Origin: Trueperaceae bacterium
Lineage (GTDB): Bacteria; Deinococcota; Deinococci; Deinococcales; Trueperaceae
Reading direction: 5' to 3'
Assembly (NCBI GenBank): GCA_036381595.1
Contig: DASVCN010000024.1
Span: 114,324 to 178,323, forward strand
Length of the DNA stretch: 64,000 nucleotides
The notes under the pieces were generated by a model. The model ran no database searches, was not told the origin of the DNA, and was given only the letters and a program-made list of their open reading frames with translations. Shown in pieces: positions 16,236 to 23,831 of this stretch; position 1 is the first letter of the stretch; each line of letters starts with the position of its first letter. The translations under genes and the position numbers were made by a program.

Positions 16236-16910
16236 ATGGCACATCCGAAGGGGCTGCTGATGGAGCGGCTCAGGAAGCAGGGCCTCTCGCCCGAGTTCCG
16301 TACTGCCAACACGGGGCCGGATCACGAACCGACTTTCCTCACCGACGTCGTTGTCAACGGCGAAGTCCTCGGGACCGGCCAGGGGGGCAACAAGCGGGAG
16401 TCCGAGCGACTCGCGGCCGAGGAGGCGTTGGCATACCTCGACCGCAACCCGCTCGGGCTGGAAGAGGTGGCGCCGACCAAGGAGTCAGGCGCGAAGTCGA
16501 AGAAGGGCGCCAGGGCCGAGGGCCGCAATCAGAGCGACCGAGGCGACGCGAAGAAGAAGGGTGACGAAGCCGAGGGGCAGAAGAAGGCCGCGCGAGGCGA
16601 CGGACAGACGCAGAGCGCCAAGGCCACCGGGCAGAAGCAGAGCGGCCGGAAGGGCGTGACCAGCGACGGCCCGGCGAGGGACCGAGAGGAGCCTCGGTCG
16701 GCGGATGGGCCGGCGGCCGACCGCTTCGAGGGGCCGTGGCCGGTTTTCGAGCATCTCCTCGCCGGAGTCGTCGAGGTCGCCGGCGCGAGGGTGGACCAGG
16801 ATCTCGAAGGGGAGGAGGCGCGCGTCGCCGTGCGCGACTTCACCCTCGAGCTCTACAAGGAGCTGCTAGAGGACCTGGGCGACATCGTCGACGTGGAGGA
16901 CGAGGAGTAG
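16236..16910 (+). CDS. Stand-alone double-stranded RNA-binding protein
   Basis: A 224-aa protein with one dsRBD at residues 2-70: HPKGLLMERLRKQGLSPEFR, the strand region PTFLTDVVVNGEVLGTGQG and the basic helix start GGNKRESERLAAEEALAYL. This is followed by an 80-residue low-complexity Lys/Gly/Gln/Asp linker (KKGDEAEGQKKAARGDGQTQ-type) and an acidic C-terminal domain of about 65 residues that I do not recognise. There is no RNase III catalytic domain. The ATG at 16236 follows GGAGGG. It may bind structured RNA; partner and role unknown. Its stop lies three bases from that of the convergent next gene. Confidence 0.8.
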   Translation: MAHPKGLLMERLRKQGLSPEFRTANTGPDHEPTFLTDVVVNGEVLGTGQGGNKRESERLAAEEALAYLDRNPLGLEEVAPTKESGAKSKKGARAEGRNQSDRGDAKKKGDEAEGQKKAARGDGQTQSAKATGQKQSGRKGVTSDGPARDREEPRSADGPAADRFEGPWPVFEHLLAGVVEVAGARVDQDLEGEEARVAVRDFTLELYKELLEDLGDIVDVEDEE

Positions 16911-16913
16911 GAG

Positions 16914-17219
16914 CTAGAGGTTGTCTCGCGCCCAGCGCTCGATCCTGTTAAGGTCGCTGGTCGCCTTCTCCTTGATCATCATCTCCAGCATGCTGCCGCC
17001 CGGGTCGAAGTCACCGGTGCCTACCGACCTGATGATGTCGACCATCTTGGCGCCGAAGGCCCGGAGCGGCGTCTCCATGCCGAACTCGGCGCCCTCGGCG
17101 GGGGCGCTCAGGAGGAGCAGGTCGCTCTCGAGGGCGTTGTCGCACTCCGGGTTGACGGCGACCACGACGTCTCCGTACTCGGTCTTGACGAGATAGCGCT
17201 GGGGGGTCTGGGAAGTCAA
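16914..17219 (-). CDS. Conserved-looking hypothetical protein, 101 aa
   Basis: A soluble 101-aa protein beginning MTSQTPQRYLVKTEYGDVVVAV, with a beta-strand-rich first third and an acidic helical C-terminal half (MVDIIRSVGTGDFDPGG, NRIERWARDNL). The codon usage and a GGAGG-type site (CCAGGAGGAACAG) upstream of the ATG support it as real. I do not recognise the family. It is tail to tail with the dsRNA-binding protein gene. Confidence 0.65.
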   Translation of the reverse strand: MTSQTPQRYLVKTEYGDVVVAVNPECDNALESDLLLLSAPAEGAEFGMETPLRAFGAKMVDIIRSVGTGDFDPGGSMLEMMIKEKATSDLNRIERWARDNL

Positions 17220-17327
17220 GTTCTGTTCCTCCTGGGTTCGGGCTGCTGCCGCTTCGGCTACCGCAGCACCCGACTATAGCGAGTGGCCGAGTGCATGAGC
17301 GAGCGGGCCTGTGTCACACTTGAGCGC

Positions 17328-19139
17328 ATGGCGACGCTCTTCGAGAGCCACATCTCCCTGACCATCGCCGTGATCGTCGCCTTGGGAGGGGCCGCACAGT
17401 GGGTGGCGTGGCGCGCCAAGCTGCCGGCGATACTTCCACTCCTGACGATCGGTTTCGTCATCGGGCCGCTGCTGGGCTGGATCCGGCCCGACATGATGGT
17501 CCCCTCGGGACTCCTCTACCCGGCGATCTCGCTCGCGGTCGGGCTCATCCTCTTCGAGGGCGGGCTTACCCTGCGGATCCCCGAGGTGAAGGAGATCCGG
17601 ACCGTGGTCATGCGACTGGTGACGATCGGCGCCCTGGTAACGTGGATCGGCGGCACACTGGCCGCCTACCTGCTCACCGACCTGTCTCTGCCGCTCTCGT
17701 TCCTCTTCGGATCCCTCATCATCGTCACCGGCCCCACGGTCATCGGGCCGCTGCTGCGGATCGTACGTCCACAGGCGCGAGTAGCCAACGTCCTGAGGTG
17801 GGAAGGCATCACCATCGACGTGCTCGGCGCGATGGTAGCCGTCCTGGTCTTCGAGTTCGTACTCATCGGCACAGCCAATGAAGCCCTGGGGCAAACGATC
17901 CTCCTCTTCCTGGAGTTCGTCCTCTTCGGCACCATCTGCGGAGTAGTGGGTGGATTCGCCCTCACCGCCCTGCTGCGGTTGCGGGCGATCCCCGACTACC
18001 TGATCAACGTGGTCGCGCTGGGCGCGGTATTCCTGGTCTTCAGCGTCTCCAGCGCCCTGGGGCCCGAGTCGGGCCTGCTTGCCGTCGTGCTGATGGGGGT
18101 CATAGTCGGCAACAGCGGCGTCCCCAACATCCACGACCTGCTGTCGTTCAAGGAGGATCTCACGATCCTCTTCATCAACGTCCTGTTCATCGCCCTGGCC
18201 GCGAATATCGACCTGCCGGCGTTCGTAGGCGTGCTGACCCTCTCCGGCTTCTCGCTGCTTGCCGTGGTGATGCTGGTCCTGCGGCCCCTCGACGTCTTCG
18301 TCTCGACCTGGCGAACCGGCCTCCGGCGCAACGAGAAGATCTACCTCTCCTGGATCGGTCCCCGCGGCATCGTGGCCGCCTCGGTAAGCTCCCTGTTCGC
18401 CGCACGGCTCGAGGCGAGCGGTTTCGGCGGGGCCCAGACGCTCGTCTCACTCGTGTTCCTCGTGATCGTTGGCACGGTGCTCCTGAACAGCGTCACCGCC
18501 AGACCGCTCGGCAGGCTGCTCGGGGTCGCCGACCCCGATCCGCAGGGGTTCCTGATCCTGGGCGCCCATTCGGCGGCCAGACGGATCGCGAAGCTCCTGC
18601 GTGAGTACGACGTGCCAGTCCTGTTGGCCGACACCAACTGGAGCAACGTGGCGGCGGCCCGGGGCGAGGGGCTCAACGCCTACTACGGCAGCCTCCTCTC
18701 CGATCGAAGCGACGACGAGGTGCGCCTGGGGGGGATCGGCCGGTTGCTGGCCCTCACCTCGAACGACGAGGCCAACGCCCTCACCGCCCTGAAGTACGCG
18801 CGCGAGTTCGGCTCGCAGGACGTCTACCAGCTCGAGCCGAGTCGCGAGGCCTCGGAACGGAACCGCCTCGGGGGCGGGAGCCGTGCTCGGGTGCTCTTCT
18901 TCCGTGGGGTGCCGTACCGGGAGCTGAGCAGGCTGGTGGAGAACGGTCGCTTCGTGACTACGGAGGTCGACGAAGCCTTCGACTTCGACGAGTTGAGCCG
19001 GGAGTACGGCAGCGAGGTCCTACCGATGTTCGTCATCAACGGCAAGAAGGTGCGGGTGCTGGTCAACGACGGGCAGCCGCCTGAAGCAGGCAGCACGGTG
19101 GTGTCACTGGCGCCCAAGGAAGCGGCAGCGGCGGCCTGA
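17328..19139 (+). CDS. CPA1-type cation/proton antiporter with TrkA-N-like domain
   Basis: A 603-aa membrane protein. About 12 transmembrane helices fill residues 5-400 (starting TIAVIVALGGAAQWVAW), with the conserved helix FGSLIIVTGPTVIGPLL and the EGITIDVLGAMVAVLVFEF segment typical of NhaP-like Na+(K+)/H+ exchangers. From about residue 405 a cytoplasmic Rossmann domain (FLILGAHSAARRIAKLLREYDVPVLLADTN) resembles TrkA-N/RCK nucleotide-binding domains that gate transport. The ATG at 17328 is chosen because the first helix starts right after it. With the nearby mrp operon it points to active Na+/K+ and pH homeostasis. Ion preference is not deducible. Confidence 0.88.
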   Translation: MATLFESHISLTIAVIVALGGAAQWVAWRAKLPAILPLLTIGFVIGPLLGWIRPDMMVPSGLLYPAISLAVGLILFEGGLTLRIPEVKEIRTVVMRLVTIGALVTWIGGTLAAYLLTDLSLPLSFLFGSLIIVTGPTVIGPLLRIVRPQARVANVLRWEGITIDVLGAMVAVLVFEFVLIGTANEALGQTILLFLEFVLFGTICGVVGGFALTALLRLRAIPDYLINVVALGAVFLVFSVSSALGPESGLLAVVLMGVIVGNSGVPNIHDLLSFKEDLTILFINVLFIALAANIDLPAFVGVLTLSGFSLLAVVMLVLRPLDVFVSTWRTGLRRNEKIYLSWIGPRGIVAASVSSLFAARLEASGFGGAQTLVSLVFLVIVGTVLLNSVTARPLGRLLGVADPDPQGFLILGAHSAARRIAKLLREYDVPVLLADTNWSNVAAARGEGLNAYYGSLLSDRSDDEVRLGGIGRLLALTSNDEANALTALKYAREFGSQDVYQLEPSREASERNRLGGGSRARVLFFRGVPYRELSRLVENGRFVTTEVDEAFDFDELSREYGSEVLPMFVINGKKVRVLVNDGQPPEAGSTVVSLAPKEAAAAA

Positions 19140-19162
19140 GCGGCCGTCCGACCGGCGGGAAG

Positions 19163-19187
19163 CGGTCGCTCAGACGAGCCGCGACCG
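19163..19187. terminator. Hairpin between convergent antiporter and CRP genes
   Basis: CGGTCGC (19163-19169) pairs with GCGACCG (19181-19187) across an 11-base loop in the 73-bp gap between convergent genes. No clear T tract, so the terminator role is tentative. Confidence 0.35.
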
Positions 19188-19212
19188 GTATAACCCCTAT
19201 CCGGCTGAAGCC

Positions 19213-19914
19213 TCAGTCGCTCGCTTCGTCCAGGAACTGCTGCAGCTTCTCGGTGTTGACGGTGATCGGGGCGCGCCTGCGCCGGACCGCGCCGTACTCG
19301 AGGAGCCGTGCTAAGCAGTGGCTAACCGTCTCGCGAGTGGCGCCGATCATCTTCGCCAGGTCCTGCTGGGTGAGGTTCAGATCTATGACCGTGCCGCGAT
19401 CGCCGGGGGCGCCGAAATCCTGAGCGAGTCGCAGGAGCAGGTTGGCGAGGCGACCGGGAGCGTCGAACGCGCCTACCTCGGCCTGCCACTGCTGGGCCTG
19501 CCACAGCCTGGTGGACATCACCTGGATGAACTTCATCGCGATGTGCGGCTGCTGCGCCAGTAGCTTCTGGAAGTCGCTCTCGGGCATGACGATCAGGGTG
19601 GTGTCGACGACCGCTTCCGCCTGATTCGGACGCCGCTCCGAAGGAAGCAGCAACAGCTCGCCGAAGATGTCGTACTGGCCCAGCAGGCCCAGGATCATCT
19701 CCTTGCCGTTGGGGAAGTACATGGAGATCTTCACCATGCCGTCGCGGATGAAGTAGAGCGCGTCGGCCGGATCCTCCATGTGATAGATGATCTCGCCGGC
19801 TGCGAACCGCTTGTAGGGCGTAATTCGTGAAAGCTGCTCGAGTTCCTCCTCGGACAGATCCTCGAACAGCTGCGTGTTCTTCAGGTGCCAGACCAGACTC
19901 GGATACTCATGCAT
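19213..19914 (-). CDS. CRP/FNR-family transcriptional regulator
   Basis: A 233-aa CRP-type protein. Effector domain residues ~15-125 contain the jelly-roll strands AGEIIYHMEDPADALYFIRDGMVKI and GQYDIFGELLLLPSERR; the dimer helix includes AMKFIQVMSTRLWQ. The C-terminal HTH is LTQQDLAKMIGATRETVSHCLARLLEYGAV. The cAMP-contact pattern of E. coli CRP (GELALxxxxPRxA) appears as FGELLLLPSERRPNQA, so nucleotide binding is possible but not certain. No FNR cysteine cluster. It is transcribed from a leaderless-type promoter next to a tandem repeat array. Distinct from the LdrP-like CRP at 11864-12520. Confidence 0.9.
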   Translation of the reverse strand: MHEYPSLVWHLKNTQLFEDLSEEELEQLSRITPYKRFAAGEIIYHMEDPADALYFIRDGMVKISMYFPNGKEMILGLLGQYDIFGELLLLPSERRPNQAEAVVDTTLIVMPESDFQKLLAQQPHIAMKFIQVMSTRLWQAQQWQAEVGAFDAPGRLANLLLRLAQDFGAPGDRGTVIDLNLTQQDLAKMIGATRETVSHCLARLLEYGAVRRRRAPITVNTEKLQQFLDEASD

Positions 19915-19921
19915 TTCGGGG

Positions 19922-19927
19922 ATTGTA
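19922..19927 (-). promoter_or_regulatory. -10 box of the CRP gene at 19213-19914
   Basis: TACAAT on the minus strand, seven bases before the ATG, with no Shine-Dalgarno between: a leaderless arrangement. The -35 region falls at the edge of the 57-bp tandem array. Confidence 0.6.
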
Positions 19928-19947
19928 CCTTATCAACGCATCGGACG

Positions 19948-20176
19948 CGTACCGGCGTTCGGTCCCCGCCGCGGGCAGGGCCCTCCTCCGCCCCGCACCC
20001 AGCACGTACCGGCGTCCCATCCTCGCCTCGTGAAGGGCCTTCGTCCGCCCCGCACCCGGCACGTACCGGCGTCCGATCCTCGCCGCGGGCAGGGCCTTCG
20101 TCCGCCCCGCACCCAGCACGTGCCGGGCGTCCCATCCTCGCCGCGGGCAGGGCCTTCCTCGCCAGCGCACCGACCC
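19948..20176. repeat. Four-copy 57-bp tandem repeat array
   Basis: Units start at 19948, 20005, 20062 and 20119, spaced exactly 57 bp. Shared core elements are CGTACCGGCGTCC, ATCCTCGCCGCGGGCAGGG and CCTTCGTCCGCCCCGCACC; copies 2 and 3 are nearly identical, copies 1 and 4 diverged (copy 4 has one extra G). Each unit can fold GCGGG against CCCGC. The array fills the whole gap between the mrpG stop and the CRP promoter. It is not a CRISPR: there are no spacers and the repeat is continuous. Confidence 0.9.
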
Positions 20177-20177
20177 G

Positions 20178-20612
20178 TTAGCCGGCATCTGCCTCTTTCG
20201 CCTCGGCCCTCATCGTGCCCAGTTCCTGCCATTCGTCGACGCTCGTCTCCTCGGAATGAGGACGCAGGCCGGCCAGGTATCCGGCCCGGGCGACCATGTA
20301 TCCGGAGAGCGGCGCGGTGAGGAAGAAGAAGGCGGCGATCAGCAGCACCCGTTCGGTTGCGCCCACCGAAGAGAAGATGGCCGCGGACCCGCCGAAGATG
20401 CCGATGCCGCCGAGGGTCACGAGTTTCGTGCTGGCGTGGAGCCGGGTGTAGAAGTCGGGGAAGCGGAGCATGCCCAGAGCCGCCGCGAGGATGAAGACGG
20501 CGCCGAAAAGGATCAGGATCTCGGCGACGATGCTGCTGACGAGTGTAGCCTCCTGAGCCGCCTGGGCGGTACCGGCAAGCGCGGCCGCGAGGAGCAGGGC
20601 CGGGGACTTCAC
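20178..20612 (-). CDS. mrpG: Na+/H+ antiporter subunit MrpG
   Basis: Last subunit of the Mrp complex, 144 aa. The family core is ILILFGAVFILAAALGMLRFPDFYTRLHASTKLVTLGGIGIFGG, followed by two more helices ending FFFLTAPLSGYMVARAGY. An extra N-terminal hydrophobic stretch (SPALLLAAALAGTAQAAQ) looks like a signal peptide, unusual for MrpG, which normally has only three helices. The GTG start overlaps the mrpF stop. Small family, function in assembly of the complex. Confidence 0.92.
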   Translation of the reverse strand: MKSPALLLAAALAGTAQAAQEATLVSSIVAEILILFGAVFILAAALGMLRFPDFYTRLHASTKLVTLGGIGIFGGSAAIFSSVGATERVLLIAAFFFLTAPLSGYMVARAGYLAGLRPHSEETSVDEWQELGTMRAEAKEADAG

Positions 20613-20869
20613 CGCATCACCCTGCCGGTGAGCAGGTAGCGGCTCAGGGCCACGGTCGTGAGGAAACCCAGGATCGACACGACGAGGGCGGCGTCGAGGA
20701 ATGCGGGCTGAGCGCTTCGCAGCGCCACTAGCACGATCAGCAGGGCGACGTTGACCCCCAGGAAGTCGAGCGCGACGATCCGGTCGCCAAGAGTGGGACC
20801 CCTCGAAGCGCGATAGACGGCGAAAACGATCGCGAGGGCGATACAAGCGAGGGCGATGTCTACGATCAT
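20609..20869 (-). CDS. mrpF: Na+/H+ antiporter subunit MrpF
   Basis: An 86-aa, three-helix membrane subunit with the family motif FAVYRASRGPTLGDRIVALDFLGVN. MrpF helps to form the cation path in the complex. The ATG at 20869 follows AGGAG at six bases, better than a TTG two codons earlier. It is ten bases after mrpE and overlaps mrpG. Confidence 0.94.
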   Translation of the reverse strand: MIVDIALACIALAIVFAVYRASRGPTLGDRIVALDFLGVNVALLIVLVALRSAQPAFLDAALVVSILGFLTTVALSRYLLTGRVMR

Positions 20870-20878
20870 TGACAACTC

Positions 20879-21349
20879 CTAGCGCATGAACCCGAGGATC
20901 AGGCTCTCGATGCGGACGACAGAATCGCGGGAGCGAGCCGGGTCGGCCTCTCCGATCGCGTGAGCGTACAGCGTGCGCCCATCTTGGCTCGTCCCCATCG
21001 CCACCGTGCCCGGCAGCAGGGTGATGGTGGCGGCCAGGAGCGAGATAGCGGCGTCGCTCTCGACCCGCAGGGGTACGGCTATGACGTGAGGGTGGAAGCG
21101 CGGCTCACGGCTAACGGTGAGACGCGCGATGGTTACGCAGGCGACCACCAGTTCCGCGAGGAACGACACGACGAACCGGAGCACCCGCCAGAGCCGGCGG
21201 GGAAGCGAACTGGACCGTTCGCGCCTCACCAGCAGGAGCAGCAGCATGCCGAGCAGCGCGCCGACGAGCAGGTTGAAGGTGGTGAACTCGCCGTAGAGGA
21301 AGGCCCAGAGCAGCGACACGGCGACGACCACGAGTATCTCGGCCAACAT
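20879..21349 (-). CDS. mrpE: Na+/H+ antiporter subunit MrpE
   Basis: A 156-aa subunit with two N-terminal membrane helices (LAEILVVVAVSLLWAFLYGEFTTFNLLVGALLGMLLLLLV) and a cytoplasmic part with LAATITLLPGTVAMG, typical of the MrpE/MnhE family. The ATG follows the mrpD stop directly (TAGATG). Confidence 0.94.
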   Translation of the reverse strand: MLAEILVVVAVSLLWAFLYGEFTTFNLLVGALLGMLLLLLVRRERSSSLPRRLWRVLRFVVSFLAELVVACVTIARLTVSREPRFHPHVIAVPLRVESDAAISLLAATITLLPGTVAMGTSQDGRTLYAHAIGEADPARSRDSVVRIESLILGFMR

Positions 21350-22873
21350 CTAGGGCACCTCCGGCGTGGGCGTCAGTACCGCCTGCAGGTAGGCCGAGTT
21401 GCTGCCCAGTTGATCCGCCACGAGTGAGGCCATCGAGTAGACGGGACCGCTGAACAGTGCCAGGGCGGCGAGGAGCACGATGGCCGTACCGGCGGTGTAA
21501 CTCATCGCGCGCGGCAGCTTCACCCGGTGGACCGCGTCGGCCTCGCCCCAGAAGAAGTGGCGGAAGATCTCTACCCCGGCATAGAGGAGCAACAGGCCCG
21601 CGATGACGGCGACCGTAGCTACGAAGATGGCGGCGGTGCCCCCGACCGCGAGCAGCGACTCGATTATCGCGAACTTGCCGATGAAACCGCTCGTTGGCGG
21701 CATCCCGCTCAGGGCGAGCATTGCGAAGAAGTAGCCTCCCGCCAGCCACGGGTAGAGGCCCAGGTGACCGGACGAACGGAACCTGAGCCCTCCGATGATC
21801 TCGGCCAGGGCGGCCACGAGGAAGAGGCTGAAGATGACGAGGACCGAGTTGACCATGTAGTAGAGGGCCGCCTCGAGGCCCGGGCGGCTGCCTATGAAGG
21901 CCCCGGCCAGCAGGTAACCGATGCTGGCGATGTTGGCGAAAGAGAAGACGTAGCGCCACCTGTGCCGAACTATCGTCCCGAGCGCGCCGAACAGCAGGGT
22001 GAACCCGGCGAGCACCAGGATGATCGACCGGAGTCCGGTCTCTTCCGGGAACATCAGCGTGAATATGCGGATCAGGGCGTAGACGCCGACCTTCGTCAGG
22101 AGCGCCGCGAAGAACGCGCTCACCGCCGCCGCCGGAACGGGATAGCTGTTGGGAAGCCAGAAGCCGAGCGGGAAGAGAGCGGCCTTGACGGAGAACGCCA
22201 GCGCCAGCAGGGCGGCTATAGCCGTCACCCTCTGGTCGGGGCCGTGTTCCGCCAGCCGTTGGGCGATGTCGGCCATGTTCAGGGTGCCGAAGAGGCCGTA
22301 CGCCATGCCCGCCGCCCCTACGAAGATCGCCGAAGCGAGCAGGTTGACCACCACGTAACGGAAGCCTTCGCGCAGCTGAGGCAACTCGCCGCCCAGAAGC
22401 AGGAGCGCGTAGGAGGCCACCAGCAGCACCTCGAAGGCCACGAAGAGGTTGAACAGGTCGCCGGTGAGGAACGACATGTGGACACCCATGAACAGGAACT
22501 GGAGCAGCGCCTGGGCGCCGTACGTCTCACGAGCCCGGTTGAGGAGTCCGCCCAGGGCGCGGTGCGGGGCGTGCTGCAGGCTCGAGCCGGCGAAGACGAC
22601 GGTGAGGAGTCCGGTCACTCCCGAGAGAACGATCATGACGGCCGCGAGCCCGTCGGCGACGAGCGTGATGCCGAACGGAGCTGGCCAGGAGCCCATCTGG
22701 CTGACCAGCACCTCGCCACCGAGCACCCGGGTCAGGATCACCAGGTCGATCGCCAGCGTTACCAGCGATGCGGCGATCGAAACCAGGCTCCGGGACCGGG
22801 CCGTGGGGAGGAGGAGCAGCACGACAGCAGCCAGCAGCGGGATCAGGATCGGCAGGGCGATGAAGTGATTCAT
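21350..22873 (-). CDS. mrpD: Na+/H+ antiporter subunit MrpD
   Basis: A 507-aa proton-pumping-like subunit homologous to complex I NuoM/N. About 14 transmembrane helices; the conserved segments LFNLFVAFEVLLVASYALLLLGG (with the key Glu) and SVKAALFPLGFWLPNSYPVPAAAVSAFFAALLTKVGVYALIR (with the broken-helix Lys) are present. The ATG overlaps the mrpC stop by four bases. Confidence 0.96.
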   Translation of the reverse strand: MNHFIALPILIPLLAAVVLLLLPTARSRSLVSIAASLVTLAIDLVILTRVLGGEVLVSQMGSWPAPFGITLVADGLAAVMIVLSGVTGLLTVVFAGSSLQHAPHRALGGLLNRARETYGAQALLQFLFMGVHMSFLTGDLFNLFVAFEVLLVASYALLLLGGELPQLREGFRYVVVNLLASAIFVGAAGMAYGLFGTLNMADIAQRLAEHGPDQRVTAIAALLALAFSVKAALFPLGFWLPNSYPVPAAAVSAFFAALLTKVGVYALIRIFTLMFPEETGLRSIILVLAGFTLLFGALGTIVRHRWRYVFSFANIASIGYLLAGAFIGSRPGLEAALYYMVNSVLVIFSLFLVAALAEIIGGLRFRSSGHLGLYPWLAGGYFFAMLALSGMPPTSGFIGKFAIIESLLAVGGTAAIFVATVAVIAGLLLLYAGVEIFRHFFWGEADAVHRVKLPRAMSYTAGTAIVLLAALALFSGPVYSMASLVADQLGSNSAYLQAVLTPTPEVP

Positions 22874-23355
22874 CTTTGGCCCCCGTTGGCCTCTTCTTCG
22901 CCCACGGTCGCCTCACGCTCCCGATAGCCTGCTTCGACCATCGCCCGGTCGCTGTGGCTACCCCGCTCCGGCGATACCGAAGGCTGCTCCGGGTCGGCGT
23001 AGACGACCGGAGGTTCGAGCGGATCCGGCCTTTCCACCAGCTCCTGCACGTGGTCCGTCCCGGTCATCTGGTAAGCGCGCGTGGCGAGCACGAGCAGCAG
23101 TGCGGTCGTACCGAAACCGATGACGATCGCGGTGAGGATGAGCGCCTGCGGCAGCGGGTCGACGTGCGGCCCGGCGACGTTCAACAGGGGTGGGCTCGCC
23201 TGCCCCACCCCTGCGCCGGCTACGAGGATGCTCAGGTTCACCCCGTAGGAGATGAGACTCAAACCGACGATCAGCCTGATGAGCGCCCGCGAGAGCAGGA
23301 GGAAGACGCCCGTGCCGATGAGCAGGGCCGCCAGCAACGGGATCAGTAGCTCCAC
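22870..23355 (-). CDS. mrpC: Na+/H+ antiporter subunit MrpC
   Basis: A NuoK-like three-helix subunit: LIRLIVGLSLISYGVNLSILVAG and DPLPQALILTAIVIGFGTTALLLVLA. At 161 aa it is longer than the usual ~115 because of a hydrophilic C-terminal tail of about 60 residues rich in Glu, Pro and Arg with no known function. GTG start inside the 3' end of mrpB. Confidence 0.94.
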   Translation of the reverse strand: MELLIPLLAALLIGTGVFLLLSRALIRLIVGLSLISYGVNLSILVAGAGVGQASPPLLNVAGPHVDPLPQALILTAIVIGFGTTALLLVLATRAYQMTGTDHVQELVERPDPLEPPVVYADPEQPSVSPERGSHSDRAMVEAGYREREATVGEEEANGGQR

Positions 23356-23831
23356 GGATCCGCCTCCCGCTTCCCGGCCCGCTGCTCATCGGGCCGGTCT
23401 AGTCCTATCGGAGCGGGCCCGCGGTCTTCCGCGAGCAGGTCGATGATGGTGAGCGTGGTGCCTACCACCACCAGGAACACGCCGGCGTCGAAGAGCACCG
23501 CGCTCGCCCATTCGAACTCGCCGATGAGGGGCCAGTCGAGGTGGCCGTGGGCGCTCGTGAGGAATCCGTGGCCGGCCAGCAACGGGACCAGACCGGTGAG
23601 GGCGGCCAGCGCCAGTCCGATCGCGACCAGACGCATCGGCGCGACCGTGAGCAGCCTGCTCCCCCCGGACATGCGGGCGAGCAGGGCGGCCACGGCGATG
23701 ATGAGGCCGGCGATGAAACCGCCTCCGGGAGCGTTGTGCCCGCGGAGGAAGAAGTGCAGGCCGATGACCACCAGTGCCAGCACTATCGGGGTGCTGAGGG
23801 TGCGGAAGAAGATGTCGGGGAAGCGGTTCAC
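23343..23831 (-). CDS. mrpB: Na+/H+ antiporter subunit MrpB
   Basis: A 162-aa MnhB-domain subunit: RTLSTPIVLALVVIGLHFFLRGHNAPGGGFIAGLIIAVA is the hallmark, followed by two further helices ending DAGVFLVVVGTTLTIIDLLAED. The GTG start overlaps the mrpA stop (GTGA); its 3' end overlaps mrpC by 13 bases. Confidence 0.95.
   Translation of the reverse strand: MNRFPDIFFRTLSTPIVLALVVIGLHFFLRGHNAPGGGFIAGLIIAVAALLARMSGGSRLLTVAPMRLVAIGLALAALTGLVPLLAGHGFLTSAHGHLDWPLIGEFEWASAVLFDAGVFLVVVGTTLTIIDLLAEDRGPAPIGLDRPDEQRAGKREADPWSY

Noticed and set aside
19948-20176. CRISPR array
   Set aside because: The 57-bp units are contiguous and differ by point changes with no unique spacers, and no cas genes are nearby.
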